A stretch of DNA of 64,000 bases from Sesamum alatum (GCA_034509735.1 JACGWO010000012.1:3534001-3598000), one strand, 5' to 3'. Positions 33,348-45,122 are shown, counted from the first letter of the stretch. Notes: generated from the sequence alone by a model not told the origin. Made by a program: numbers and translations.

Positions 33348-34600
33348 TGCAAAAATATGTACTAGCAAGTGCACTAGCTATCAAGTAGTATAAAAGATAT
33401 CGAACCCACGAGGATTTAACAAGTAATCACCACAACTATGACTAACCCCTAATTATTTGGACAACTGAAGGATTGAATGATTTATGGATCTACTAAAGAA
33501 AACAATAAATCAACTATAGCAAACAATTATGTCAGAGACAAAGAAAATGCAGATTTAGAGAGAAATGATACGACTATAGGTCCACCTAATTGATACAACG
33601 CATTCAATATTAACGGATCAATCAAACAAATAGGTATTTTCGCACATTGAGGTTTTTCCTAATTTAATCTAATAAACTCTCTCGAGCTATACCAAACCTA
33701 CTATTATCAAGGAATTAGGGGATCTCTCCTCTCCAAAACTCGTGACAATGAATTACTCTATCAACTATGCTAAATTCCCTCTCGGTTCATCAATAAATTT
33801 ATAAAACTTAAGAGGTGATCATGCCCTCAAATAATAACAACAAACACAGTAATGGATATGCGAAAATAGCAACTAGATTAATCCGAAAAAATATTCAACA
33901 CATTGTATCAATTAGGCTTTTTTTAAGCCTAAGCACAAAAGGACATTAGTTCATCCTAATTCTAACTAAAGCTAAAGAGAAAGATTGAGAAAAACTCATG
34001 GAGTGGTGGATTGGCTTGATGGTCGTCACTCCAACGCCGAATCTTCTTCTTCACTTGTTCCTCAACTTTTCCCTTGCTCACAACACGTCCAAGGCTCTGT
34101 GATAATTGCTGAAAATCAAATCCTTCTTCTTCTCATCCCTTCTTCCTTATATAATGAGTCCTATCTGAGGTAGGAAATGAGTAAGATTCTACCTACCATA
34201 AAAACTCTTCTCCTTTACTAATCCTATTCTTACCAAAACTCTAAGGTGGATTACAAAGAAAATAAAATCTATTTATAAATGACCTAAAATCAGAATTTTA
34301 AGTTTACATGTTAGTGCATCTGAAAATTCCGCCCAACGAACATCTGATAACCCGTGGGTCACAGGTCATGTGACTTGCATTTCTGAAATCGAATCTCTAA
34401 TAACCCGTAAGTCACGAGCTAACTTGTGATCAATTCTGCAGAATTTTGACTTTTTCCTGTATGTTTGAGCTCTTTGCTTGCATTCGCCTTTTATTCCACG
34501 AAAGCTCCTAAATGTCACAAATGTAACTAAGAACAAACATCATATTAATAGAAAATAAGGATATAAACACAAGAATATATCGTATAATTTCCCCTAATCA
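33348..34600 (-). repeat. 5' LTR of the Athila element (1253 bp)
   Basis: Partner of 19160-20494. Its palindromes are decayed (CCCGTGGGTCACAGG at 34351; CCCGTAAGTCACGAG near 34403), changes consistent with C-to-T or G-to-A transitions. Confidence 0.88.
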
Positions 34601-37325
34601 ACACACTTCAAATTATCCGTAGTGGATTGGACCTTGAAAGCCCCTTCACTTTCTTTAGCTCGAGCATCTTGAAGACGATCATTGGCTTCCTTTAACTGTC
34701 GCTCGAAAAAATCTTTAGATAACCTTTCGGACGATGACGACCTCACCTCATCATAAGCAACGGACTTGGAGAAGAATGTGTTCATCGATTCTTCCACTTT
34801 TGAGATGTCAAACTTCTAAAAGCTCTTCATAGATTCAAGAAAGAAGTAAATGTCGTCTTTGACTGATGAGGTGAAATCAATCGGGGTGTTTGATATCTTC
34901 ACGAGAAGATCACGCCATAGCTTTTGAAGGAACTCTTTTTGATGATTAAGAACAAACCTCTCGCCTTCAAACACCGACACCGAGGCTTGACAAGAGGGTT
35001 GTTTTCTCTTAAGCCACATTCCAAGAGGACGAGTTATAACCAACAAGTTAGACCCAAAAGTCGATCCTTGACTGTCTTGAGAAGTCTCATCATCTTCAAT
35101 GGCTAAGACTTTATCTTCAAACTACGACAATGCATCAACTTGAGTTAGAAACAAAAGATGATCTTATCGTTATAAAAAAAAAGGAACTGGGTAAAAAAAA
35201 ATAAAAAAATCCTTGACAAAGTTCAACATCAATGGTTCATGACTTGAGCCTTCACCATCAACGTCGATGTTTGTTAGTTTTGAATCCCTCTTCGGCCTCT
35301 TCCAATGACGATCGGGGTTGCTACTCCCACTTACTTCCAAGGAACAAAGAGCACCTTTCTTCTTATTCACTTCAAGGGGTTCAACATCGATGTTTGTTGG
35401 TTTTGAATCCCTCTTCGGCCTCTTCCAATGACAATCAGGGTTTCTACTCCCACTTACTTCCAAGGAACGAAGAGCACCTTTCTTCTTATTCACTTCAAGG
35501 GGTTCGACCACTTGAGACTTTTGCTTGGGAGGAGAAGTAGCCGGCTCGCGAGGTTGATCTTGGGCAACTCCTTCACCACACTCCTTGCCTTTGGGAGAAG
35601 CTTGACTTGGGCTTAAAGCAAGCAACTTCGCCACGTTTTCTTCAAGGTAGCCACCGTGAAACTCGAGCCACCACCTTTTTGTACGCCTCAGAGGAGAACT
35701 TCTTCATATTTGGGAGCATGGGAAGGAACGACACTTTCTCCATTGTCTTGGACAAAATGCACAAACGCCAATAACGGAGTCCACCTTCTAAAGAGGCCTT
35801 GCGAACATCTTGTAAAAGAATCCCCGGCACTTCTTGGAAGAAATCAAATTGACGACTGAATCGATTAGGACTATAGGGCTCGACGATGAAATGATCGCCT
35901 TGCCGCAGAGGAAGATAGTTCGAACGAACGGCCATGAAATAGGTTTCTTCAGATTCTGTGGCATGCCCGTCGTTTGTGAATGAAAAATCCTTGTCCCTCA
36001 CAAATCGTGTTGCAAGTCCAAGAGATAAATTCACCTCTATGTAGCCTTTTTCTCGCCTCTTGCGAATCGTAGTATTTAGCACCTCCTTCGCCTGAGAAGA
36101 GTGTCATCTTGGGCCCACGAACACTTTGCACAAGTTGATAATGAGTCTTGAAATAATAAACTATCCAACTATAAACAAAGTGAATCTGAAATGGAGAATG
36201 CACGCGAGTTGGCCTTAGGGAGTTAGAGATCTTATTCAAACCTCTGTAAATGCTAGCCAAGACGGGAACGACAAGACCAATCCTTCGACCGGCTGCCATA
36301 GCACTCGCCACCTTGAAAAAACTTGGACGTATTAAACCAACATCTTGAATAGGAAGGGCAAAGGTACAAAGCCAACGCGCTAAATACGCCGCCAAGAATG
36401 TCTCTTCCTTAAACTCCCTTCGATACCAAGCTTCGGAACAATGCCTCGTCCTCCGTGGACCACTTGCCATGTACCCCAAAGGTTCCAAAAGGGTTATGAG
36501 TCGATTTAGGATGTATGGTCTTTTTCTCTTTACGCGGAGGGGGCTCGCAGTACCTCGTGGCTCTTCTAAACCAAAACTTAATCCACTTCTCGGTAGGAAC
36601 TTGGGAGAATTGGCCATCGTTACTACTCCTTTGAAGCAAATGGTAAGCGTAGAGCAGGATTTGCAAGAGCGAGGCATGAGTCTTCGTCGTCTCGTCAATA
36701 CCATTAAGCTCCTCGGCACTTGGGACAACTTCGTCGTAAAGGAGTCCGGCCATCGGAAGTCCGACAAGGGTATGCACGTCCCACAATGAGATAGACAACT
36801 CCCCAAAGGATGTCAGAAGAGTGTTAGTGGATGGGCATCACGCTTCGCATAATGCCTTGATGATGTTGGAATTGCGGTCGTAAGTGAACATTGAGGCGTA
36901 CACGACATCATATACTTGAGCTGCAACTAGCTTGTGCTCACACCGGCTGAGTACATCTTCCGTCCATTCCCAAAATCCTTTGATGTAGCGGGACTCGCCA
37001 GCAAAGTGAATGTTGTCGCCCCACCTGGCTTTCCCTTCAATGATGCGATGGCCTAACGCCAGCAGAAAACTTGGCAGAACAACTGTGATGAGTTGCTTGT
37101 AGAGACCACACCTTAGAAGTCTTGCTCAATGAAACTTCTCAAGGCATTGCTCTGTGTGAACTGGATGCGTCAATCATGGCCATTGCTTAGCGTATCTACC
37201 GATGAGAGGAGCGTGAGTCGTCAAAATCGTCCAATTCTCCACGGGATGACTTTCATCATCAAGAATGACCAAATTTTGTTGAACGGAGGAAAAAGACTCA
37301 TCGTTGAAGTAAACCATGTCGCAAC
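34601..37325 (-). pseudogene. Antisense plant mobile domain (PMD) gene carried in the Tat element, main part
   Basis: From the ATG at 37317 the minus strand encodes MVYFNDESFSSVQQNLVILD, then IIEGKARWGDNIHFAGESRY and IKGFWEWTEDVLSRCE. GELSISLWDVHTLVGLPMAG and LLYDEVVPSAEEL are typical of the PMD (aminotransferase-like, PF10536) start. FLAAYLARWLCTFALPIQDV, IRPSFFKVASAMAAGRRIGL and VVPVLASIYRGLNKIS complete the fold. Downstream come a lysine/serine-rich region with a 41-residue duplication and a coiled-coil tail (FFERQLKEANDRLQDARAKE). In-frame TGA codons at 37176, 37128 and 36840 and frameshifts near 36410 and 36090 inactivate it. PMD proteins occur both in host silencing factors (MAIN, MAIL1) and in transposable elements. 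Opposite orientation to the Tat genes is clear. Confidence 0.82.
35264..35510 (-). repeat. 123-nt (41-codon) tandem duplication in the PMD gene
   Basis: The block beginning TCGATGTTTGTTRGTTTTGA occurs at 35264 and again at 35387, 123 bases apart. On the minus strand each encodes VEPLEVNKKKGALRSLEVSG followed by SRNPDCHWKRPKRDSKPTN with small changes. The frame is kept. Confidence 0.88.
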
Positions 37326-38147
37326 CTATCAAAGTGGGAGGAAGCAATTTAATGGAGTTAATAAAGAAAATTGTTGACTCAAATGAATTATAAAGCCACA
37401 AGAAATTTAATTGACAAAAGAATTGATCGCATGTAGAAATTGAGATGGCACGAGCATGGTGCGATTAAAAAAAATTAATTGCTTTAGTCAGAGACCGAAT
37501 ACTACACTTGTAAAAAAACTAATCAGCTCAAATTTTCTTGCACAAAAGATATGCAATTTTCGTTGGCTAGGTCCAAGACATGGTGGAGTGCACTTAAGCA
37601 TACCACTCATGCTTAAAAAAAAAAGGTAAATGATTTATTCACAAACTGAATCATAGTGCTTTGATCCATGAAACATTCAGAGGCAGCAAAAAGGAAACAT
37701 TCAAAAATTTTAAAGCAAAACAGAGGTGGGTCTTCGGCTCAACATGCATGGATATTACATGAATTAGAACTAAGCAACGTATATTCGAAACATCATTGCT
37801 CATTGGACTCAATAACATGGAATTCATGTGAAGTCATGATGCTAGAACTAAGCAACAATTATGAAGCCAAGGATACCCAAAAGGAACGAGCATGCATTCT
37901 ACAAATCAAACTCGGATGAGCCAAACTAATTGGTGTAAATACCTCGATAATTGCTTCAAATTGTAAAGTTAGTTGTTGCAGACTTGCAATTCGAATCAAA
38001 AGAAGCCTAACGAATTGAATCAATAATTGAATAAAAGCTGAAGTATTCAAAGAAACCTGAAATCAGTCCGTTGAAGCAATTGCACGAACACATTGTGTGC
38101 GTATCAGAAAATTGAAGAAGAAAAAAAAGTTGGCCATTGAAACTTAC
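37326..38147 (-). other. Predicted intron in the leader of the antisense PMD gene
   Basis: On the minus strand a consensus donor, TTGAG|GTAAGTTTC, sits at 38148/38147, and an acceptor, CTCCCACTTTGATAG|GTTGC, at 37326/37325, eight bases before the start codon at 37317. The 822-bp interval is AT-rich with many stops and no PMD resemblance, as expected for an intron. The splice sites are read from sequence only. Confidence 0.55.
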
Positions 38148-38206
38148 CTCAAGAACGCAGTAAAGATCGTGGTCTGAATCGCCATTATTCGAGCTCTTAT
38201 ATAGAC
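38148..38206 (-). promoter_or_regulatory. Predicted antisense promoter and first leader exon
   Basis: GTCTATATAAGAGCTCG on the minus strand (TATATAA at 38203-38197) is a strong TATA box. Initiation would be expected near 38170, leaving a short leader exon ending at 38148 before the GTAAGT donor. The ATG at 38185-38183 is probably upstream of the start site. The same strand and order lead straight into the PMD gene. Confidence 0.55.
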
Positions 38207-38757
38207 GGCAATTTCAGATATTGAGTTCAAATAAATTGGGTGATCCACACTCCCAATCGAACTCAAATTCGAATAACTCTTTGACCACATTTTCTCCACG
38301 TTGAGTTCAAGTAGAATTGGAGTAGTAACTATGTCAAACTTTTATCACGTCAAGACCTCTTCAAAAATCAGAAATAGATTGAATTCCAACTTTGATACAA
38401 ACGAAGTTGCTGATTTCTGTAAAGCTACTGCAATTGGTGGGAGAAATCTAACGGGCCAAGCGAAAATAGGCCTTGATTTATGCTTAGGAATTTTTTATTA
38501 TTAGGAAAAGGACAAATTTTACTAGGCCCAAAGCTGAAAAAAAAAAATGAGAAGGCCGCTCGCCTGCCTCTCGGCCCAAATAATTTATAAAGGAAAAAAG
38601 TGGAAATGGGCTTATCCTGATAAATTATCCATGAAAGAATTGGCTAACCCAATGCACATTGCGGCTCACATTCAAGGTAAACATATTTTTGCGACTCATT
38701 CATTTCGAAAATTATATTTTCAAGCATATATTCGTGAACAAGTCTCGATGGGGAATT
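38207..38757. other. Tat 3' untranslated region before the 3' LTR
   Basis: No coding signal. A plausible polypurine tract, GATGGGGAATT, lies just before the LTR at 38747-38757. The segment 38540-38700 includes AGAAGGCCGCTCGCCTGCC. It may also serve as upstream promoter DNA of the antisense gene. Confidence 0.5.
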
Positions 38758-39700
38758 TGTAGACAAATTAATTTTGCAACCAATCAAATGATGACAAGTG
38801 GAAAATATATATTATTTATCAATTATATTCTATTTTTCTATTTATATTTCGGAATTTACTAAATTAATATCAAATATAAATGGTTAATTTAATTGATATT
38901 TTAATATGTATTTTGTCATCAAATCGACGACCGACAAGTGTCAAATTGAGGTGTTTAGACCAATCAAATCAAGACAAATATTTTCTTATATTATCTCTTT
39001 AAAAAATACAAAAAATTAAAGAGATAATATCAAAATCGACCAATCGTGTCTTCTCAAATATTTAATATATTATCTCCTTAAATTAAAAGAAAGAGATAAT
39101 ACAAAATAAGTATTCAAGTTCACCACAACTCTACCTCTTTGACAGCTATATAAAGTGGTCATTGGAACTCATTCAAAACACAAACATACAATTGAAGATA
39201 CAAGCAAGAGAGCATTCAAGAAGTCCCAAAATCCTCTCAAGTTCAAATCAAGAAAGATCCACGGTGTTCAAGGTAAGATTCAAGGTGTTCTTAGTGAAAA
39301 TCTTCCAAAATCTGCATTTAATTCGACAAGAAGTCCGAAGATCAGCTAATTAACATTATCAAGAAGCAAATTCATCTTGGTGGAAGATCAAAGTCTCAAA
39401 TCTACCAAGAAATATCCCAAATTCAAGTCAAATATCTTCAAGTTTACAGCGTTTAATCCGGGAACAAGTCAACGACCTTCGAATTAAAGTTATTCAAAGT
39501 CAAAGTCAACGTCAAAGGAGATCAAACGCTGAGTTTCACCTCCAAAGTTGCTGAAGTTAAAGGTTACGATTTTGAAGAGAAGAAATAGAGATTTTCAAGT
39601 AGAGATTTCGCACCCACAAATATCTAATCCAATTCAAAGAATTTATTTGTAATATTTTTTTTTGTTTTGATAAATTCAGGATTACGAAAATTTGTTTACA
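38758..39700 (+). repeat. 3' LTR of the Tat element (943 bp)
   Basis: Partner of 11258-12201, differing by scattered substitutions and small indels. It retains the better TATA box (GACAGCTATATAAAGTGG, about 39141-39158). Confidence 0.92.
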
Positions 39701-39880
39701 ACGAGATCTTCTTCCTTGCCTCAAATTAACAACTCTAACTCTTGCCTTACTTGATTGTTGAGTTAAAGGCTTCATCCATCAAAATATTGTAAGTTCTAGT
39801 CCTATAAATGTAAATATATGTATATTTCTGTAATAGTTTATTGTTCTTCTATCTTACTTTTGAACGTATTTGTTACTTTG

Positions 39881-40587
39881 TGTTGGAATTATTTAGCCAT
39901 GACCCATTCGGGTAGGCCCAGCTCACGGACCCAATTTCCCACCACCATGGAAGACTCACTCACCACTCACTGGCCCAATCTGTCAAGGCCCATCTCCTTG
40001 CCCCTGTCCAGCCCATGACCCGAATTGGCCCATTCTCTATTTAAATAAGAGTTTGCCCTAAGGGGCACTCTTCAAATTGTTTCTATCCCCAACCCTCCTT
40101 TCGTCGCCAACTCCGTTTCTCTCCCCCTTCTCTCTGATAACGACCCTTTGGTTCCCACCCCCTTCCTCCTCTTTCCGATGGCATCGAAACGATAGATCAC
40201 CGCCATCTTCTACCTCTGTTTACTCACCATCATATCGTATAAAAGGGTCCTCTCCCTTTCTGTATGATACAACACAAGTGAGCAAATTCTCTTCTTCTCC
40301 CTCGCCTCTTCTGAAATCCTAAAAATCCTTTGTGACAATTGTGGTATTTTGGTCCTAAGTGGACGAGGGCCTTTGTGGTGGTTTAGTAACAGGTGGTGGG
40401 AGCCGGCTTTGTGGGTAGCCGTGAGTTCCCCTCCTCGGATCTTAGCTCCCTAAGCCTTAGATATTGTTGTAGGAATTCTTGCTGTAATTTTTCGATTCAA
40501 AGTTGTAATTTGTAGTTCATTTGCTATTTCGGTTTGTAATAGTAATTAGAGTTATTTTTGTTTTCACTGGTGGATCTCAACCTAATA
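39881..40587 (+). repeat. 5' LTR of the copia element
   Basis: 707 bp, closely matching 46874-47581. Likely promoter at CTCTATTTAAATAAGAG (about 40031-40047). Confidence 0.93.
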
Positions 40588-40588
40588 G

Positions 40589-40603
40589 TGGTATCAAAGT
40601 CGG
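40589..40603 (+). promoter_or_regulatory. Primer binding site of the copia element
   Basis: TGGTATCAAAGTCGG, one base after the LTR, matches the initiator tRNA-Met complement (TGGTATCAGAGC) in the first eight bases. Confidence 0.85.
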
Positions 40604-41019
40604 TTTGTCCGGTTCTAGCCCCATCGTCACCATGGTAATATCTGATCCCTTATCTTGTTACCGCTTTGTGCGATATCTATCTGTTGTGTGCTATTTTGCT
40701 CAGTGCTAATATCCTCCGTTATTTTATATCTGTCTGATATACATTATGTTTTATGCTTGGTGCTATTGATTCGGCTTAGTGCTATCTGTTGAAATCCTGC
40801 TTAGTGCTTCCGCTAATTATTGATATTACTTTGTGATATATCGTTCTGTTTATTCATTTTAAGACCGAGACCAAACCCCTCCTCTTATTTCCCACTTGGC
40901 CGGGTCCTAAAGACCGTCGGGTATCTGGTCGAGTGTAAGATGAGGAACCCCTATGTTAATCATTTGTTACATTTGTTGCTTCTATTTCTGCAATCAATAT
41001 TATGGCTTGATACAATTTG

Positions 41020-41525
41020 CTTCCTTTTGATGGCAAAACTGATTTCACTATCTAGCACCAAAAAATGAAAGGCATTTTGATTCAGCAAAAAGTTTTCAAA
41101 GCTATAGATGGTAAGTATGTTGAAAATGTCACTGAAGAAAAGAGGCTTGAAAATGATGAATTTGCATATTCCTCCATCATTCTTAACTTGTCTGATTCTG
41201 TGATTAGAAAAGTGGGGAAACAAGATTCTGCTAAAGATCTGTGGAATAGGTTACAGGAACTTTACACTGAAACATCCTTGCCTAGTAAGTTATTTCTGTT
41301 AAAAAAGTTTTTTCGATACAAACTTGATTTGTCTAAAAATATTGAAGAAAATATTAATGATTTCACTAAGTTAATACAGGACATAAAACTTGCAGGGGAT
41401 AAAAATATAGATGATTATACACCCATAGTCTTGCTTAATGGTATTTTTGATTCCTATGGTGATGTCAAAGTTGCTATCAAATATGGTAGAGATAACGTAA
41501 ACTTAGATATTGTCATAATGGCCTA
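41020..41525 (+). pseudogene. Copia gag, N-terminal and core
   Basis: The lead-in FDGKTDFTI and then a TAG in place of Trp (about 41053) matches the copia gag start. The open part from 41065 reads MKGILIQQKVFKAIDGKYVE, then AYSSIILNLSDSVIRKV, DLWNRLQELYTETSLPSKLF, NINDFTKLIQDIKLAGDKN and LLNGIFDSYGDVKVAIKYG, typical of UBN2-type gag. It ends at a TAA (41524) with a frameshift into the next block. Confidence 0.92.
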
Positions 41526-41537
41526 AAAAGCAAAGAA

Positions 41538-42816
41538 ATGGATCCTAAGACTAATAAAACTGGTCAGTCTCAGAGTGAGGTTAATTTTGTGAGAGGAAGG
41601 ACTAAAAATCGAAACTCTAACTATAAATTCAGAAGGCACAACAAAGGGAAAAATAGAAGTAGAAGCAGGAGTAAATCTAGAACCAGGGATAATAAGAATA
41701 ATGATGATAAAATCAAAGAAAGAAGATGTTATAACTGTGCTATTAAAGGTCATTACTTTAAGGACTGCAGAAAACCGAAAAGAGATAATAAGGATAAATA
41801 CTATACTAATGAAGATGCTAATGTTGTCACTAATGAACGTTCAGGAGATGTGTTCATGATGTGTGATGTGAATAATGTTCACAGTCTAAATGTGCATGAG
41901 TGGTTAATTGACTCTGGTTGTTCTTTTCACATGAGTCCTTTCAAAAAGATTTTCTCAAAATTTGAGTCTGGTAATTTTGGTTTCGTCTCAATGGCAAATG
42001 AAAAACGTTGTGAGATATTAGGTCTTGGTGACATCAGTTTATCCTTCGAAAATAGGTATAAGTTAACCCTTAAAAATGTTAGATTTGTTCCTGACTTGAG
42101 TCATAATTTGATTTCCTGTGTTGTCCTTGAAGAGGAAGATCTAGAGGGCAGATGGGGAAAGGGTGTTATGAAAATTATGAAGGGATCTTTAACTGTGTTT
42201 AAGGCTGAAAGAAAACAAAACCTATATGTTTGCAATGTTGAGTATGATGCCTTTATTGCCTCTGTTATTGATAATGACAAAACTTCTTTGTGGCACAAAA
42301 GGTTGGGTCACATTAGTCTAAAAGGCCTTGAACTTCTTAAATCTAAAGGTGTTCTCTTTGATAAAATTGAGAAGTTGAAATTCTGTGAGGAATGCATTAT
42401 GGGTAAACAACATAAGGTTCAATTTCCTGTCTCACCTTACCCAAATCCCCCATCATCATCATGCATCCTAGACTCTGTGTATGTAGATGTTTAGGGCCCT
42501 TCTAATACCCCAACTCATGGAGGGAATAGATACTTATTATCTCTCATTGACAATTTTTTAAGAAAGGTTTTCGTTTTTCTAATGAAACAAAAATATGAGG
42601 TTTTCGAAAATTTTCAAAAGTGGAAAATCCTGGTTGAAAACCAAACTGGAAAAAAGCTGAAAGCTTTACGCACTGATAATGGTTTGGAATTTTGCAACCA
42701 AAATTTTTCTGAGTTATGTGATAAGTACGGCATTAAAAGGCACAAGACTAATCCCTATACACCTCGGCAAAACGAAGTTGCTGAACGAATGAATAGAACC
42801 ATTCTGGAAAAGGTAA
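41538..42816 (+). pseudogene. Copia zinc knuckle, protease, GAG-pre-integrase and integrase 5' half
   Basis: 41538-42494 encodes a basic Arg/Ser tract, the knuckle CYNCAIKGHYFKDC, the protease site EWLIDSGCSFHM (D-S-G), VRFVPDLSHNLIS, and the pre-integrase SLWHKRLGHISLKGLELLKS with CEECIMGKQH. A TAG at about 42492 breaks the frame before the core. The core continues with LIDNFLRKVFVF, LKALRTDNGLEFCNQNF and YTPRQNEVAERMNRTILEKV (D and E of the catalytic set visible) until the solo LTR at 42817. This is the largest surviving copia segment, and its motifs are of the Tork/Tnt1 type. Confidence 0.92.
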
Positions 42817-45122
42817 TGTGACGTCCATATAATTTTATTCATAATCGATGGACTAATTAGTAATTATTAAGAAAATCTAATTTAATTATAAGTTATAGGT
42901 TGAACTTATAAATATATTAAAACTTAAAAGGACTAAATTGGAGTTTTATAAAATATTTGTGGTCAAATAATATATATATATAGATGTTGAGGGACTAAAT
43001 TGCAATTTTAATAAAATCAAAAAAAAAAAAGAGAAATTGATTTCAGTGCAGCACGTGGCTGCCTACCAAATTAACCTTCATATATTAAAATATATAAACT
43101 AACTTACAAATTAAGAAATCATTCATCACACACAAATTCAAAACACACAATTACACATAGTAAGTGTGTTTACTTTCGGACGCGAACAGATTAGTGAATT
43201 TTTATTATAAATTATAAATTAATTACTATATTAATATTATTTAATTAGTGCATTTATTAAATATGATTTGTACTATTCGATTTACTATTTAATCGGAAAA
43301 TTTATTGAATTTGAGTATTATATAAATTAGTGTTCGGTATATATTTAATTGGACCGGTGATATTATAGCCAATAAATTAGAATTTATTTAATCTATTAGA
43401 TTTAGCCATTATTAAAATAGAATTACTCAAATTTATCGGGATTATTAACCAAATATATAATTGTATGTACCAGTCTTTAAATAATTATTATAATAGTGAG
43501 GAATTGACAGAAATTAATAGAAATAGTAGAAAATTATGTTTAAGAAATATTAGGAAATTATATTTGAGAAATATTAGGGAATTGTATTTGAGAAAATTAT
43601 AATTATTAAAAAGAAATATGAGATATTTTTAGTAATCTCATTTACGGATGGTATAAAGGACAATAATTATAAAAACATGAGGGGTTTGATAGAATAAGCT
43701 TTTATGAGTTAATAGATAAATTTGGTATATACCGGAGAAGTTTATAATGACTATTATTTAGATGAAAAAGAGCGGAGGTTTGAATTTTAATATAAATGAA
43801 ATATTAAAAAATTGATATAAAATATACGCATATATTTAGTAATTTCATTCGTAATTTACGATATTTTCAATATTTATATTGATTATATATATTATAACGT
43901 ATTATAGGACACGGGGATAAAGTAGAAGACTAATCAACTTCTTCTACTAGCATAATTGTTTTGGGATCGAGGTAAGTATAGTTAATTGAACCTATATAAG
44001 TATATATGATTGTACTTGTTTGTTATAAATTTGGCTGGTATTTATAAATGCTTATTTGAACTACGTGGTTATTTTGTGAAGTTGTCATTATGTGTTTATT
44101 GGTGACTATTTACGTATTGTAAAGATTGACAGCTGATTGTCTTATATTATATGCTATTGTTGTATGAAGTTGAATGAAAAAGTCAATTATGAGTATATCG
44201 TTAAATTGAGAGAAGAGATGACTTACCTAGTTGGGGAACATAGTCAATGGTTTGTGATGATGTGTTGATGATGATGTGATTGACGATGTGATATGAAAAA
44301 AATGAATATAAGCTAGGTACCATGGCGCGTAGGGTACCGGGTATTCCGGGTAGCGGGGAATATCCTGTGCTGATAGCTACACACTGGGGTAGTGTGGGGA
44401 TGCCATGTTCGTTGTGATGTTCTGTGCTGATATTGCTACACACTCGAATAGTGTGGGGATATCATATTCGACGGGTATCTTGTGCTGTATATGATATGAC
44501 ATGGATTGAGATGATGATAGCCGGCAGAACCATTGACTGATGTACTCCAATTAGAGTAAGCAGGGCCCCAAGAGTATAAATTGTGAATCCTGATATGGTA
44601 CTGTAGACTGATGCACGATTGTGGTAATTGTATATTGAATACTTGTGGGTTCATGTTACGACATGTAATAATGTGTGTATATAGTCCGGTTAGCTATACT
44701 TATTGAGTAGGCAGCTCATCTCTTGCCAACATTTTTCAGGAGATAGATCACAGTGACTAGCTACGTCAAATTTGAAGTCTCGCATGGACCTTAATAGGTG
44801 GGTCAGCCGTGACATCTGAAGCCGTGGGTTTTGGCCACATGACTATTAAATATCTAGTTTTTTGTCGGGTTTGCGTTTTAGATTCTGTAACAGCCTGAAA
44901 CTTTCATCTTTTGGAGTTTTGTACATAAGTATATCTGTGGCCTAGTAAATATAAACTTTTGATGATACCTATCGTGATTTAAGATATATTTATAAAACTA
45001 TATTATATCGAGAAAAATAGGATTTATCTTATTAGTTTAGAATGAAAATTCTTAACAACTTATAATTACGAAGAGTATGATGATTAGTACTGATATAGTA
45101 TAGTACCGTAGGGGGTGTCACA
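42817..45122. mobile_element. Solo LTR (2306 bp) inserted in the copia integrase
   Basis: Starts TGTGACGTCCATATAA and ends GGGGGTGTCACA; GGTAA (42812-42816) and GATAA (45123-45127) form a 5-bp target duplication with one change. No coding region or second LTR was found inside. The integrase reading resumes on the right side (CMLVSSGMPKTFWGEAIL). Long length and the TGTGAC/GTCACA ends suit a gypsy chromovirus LTR, but the family is not proven. Confidence 0.82.
44371..44475. repeat. Two-copy tandem repeat in the solo LTR
   Basis: TGCTGATAGCTACACACTGG then GGTAGTGTGGGGATGCC (44369-44403) recurs as TGCTGATATTGCTACACACT then CGAATAGTGTGGGGATATC (44427-44465). Each holds ACACACT...AGTGTG dyad symmetry. 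Confidence 0.75.

Larger units (their letters stand above)
19160..34600 (-). mobile_element. Ty3/gypsy retrotransposon, Athila lineage, nested in the Tat element
   Basis: Minus-strand element. The 5' LTR is 34600-33348 and the 3' LTR 20494-19160; both start TGATTAGGGGAAATTATACG and end CATATTTTTGCA. The primer site matches the tRNA-Asp type usual in Athila, and a polypurine tract (GTGGGGGTATT, ending at 20495) precedes the 3' LTR. Gag, protease, RT, RNase H and integrase follow in that order. Two later insertions (25424-27393 and 27535-31141) split the RT; without them it is about 9.9 kb. No clean 5-bp target duplication is seen (CATGT and ACACA). All coding frames are broken. Confidence 0.9.
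11258..39700 (+). mobile_element. Ty3/gypsy retrotransposon, Tat lineage, split by a nested Athila element
   Basis: LTRs of 944 bp (11258-12201) and 943 bp (38758-39700) share TGTAGACAAATTAATTTTGC at the start and TTTRTTTACA at the end. The interior carries gag, protease, RT, RNase H, a second (archaeal-type) RNase H and integrase, which is the Tat-clade order, then an antisense gene before the 3' LTR. Without the nested 19160-34600 insertion it is about 13.0 kb, usual for Tat. ACGAG follows the 3' LTR directly (39701-39705) and also lies 7 bases before the 5' LTR (11246-11250), a possible target duplication with extra bases. All open frames are broken. Confidence 0.92.

Noticed and set aside
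37668..37919. 83-residue plus-strand frame between PMD ATG and TATA box
   Set aside because: Falls in the predicted leader intron on the other strand; no recognised domain.
40077..40322. Pro/Ser-rich frame in the copia 5' LTR
   Set aside because: Lies in LTR leader sequence; the equivalent in the 3' LTR differs in frame and start.
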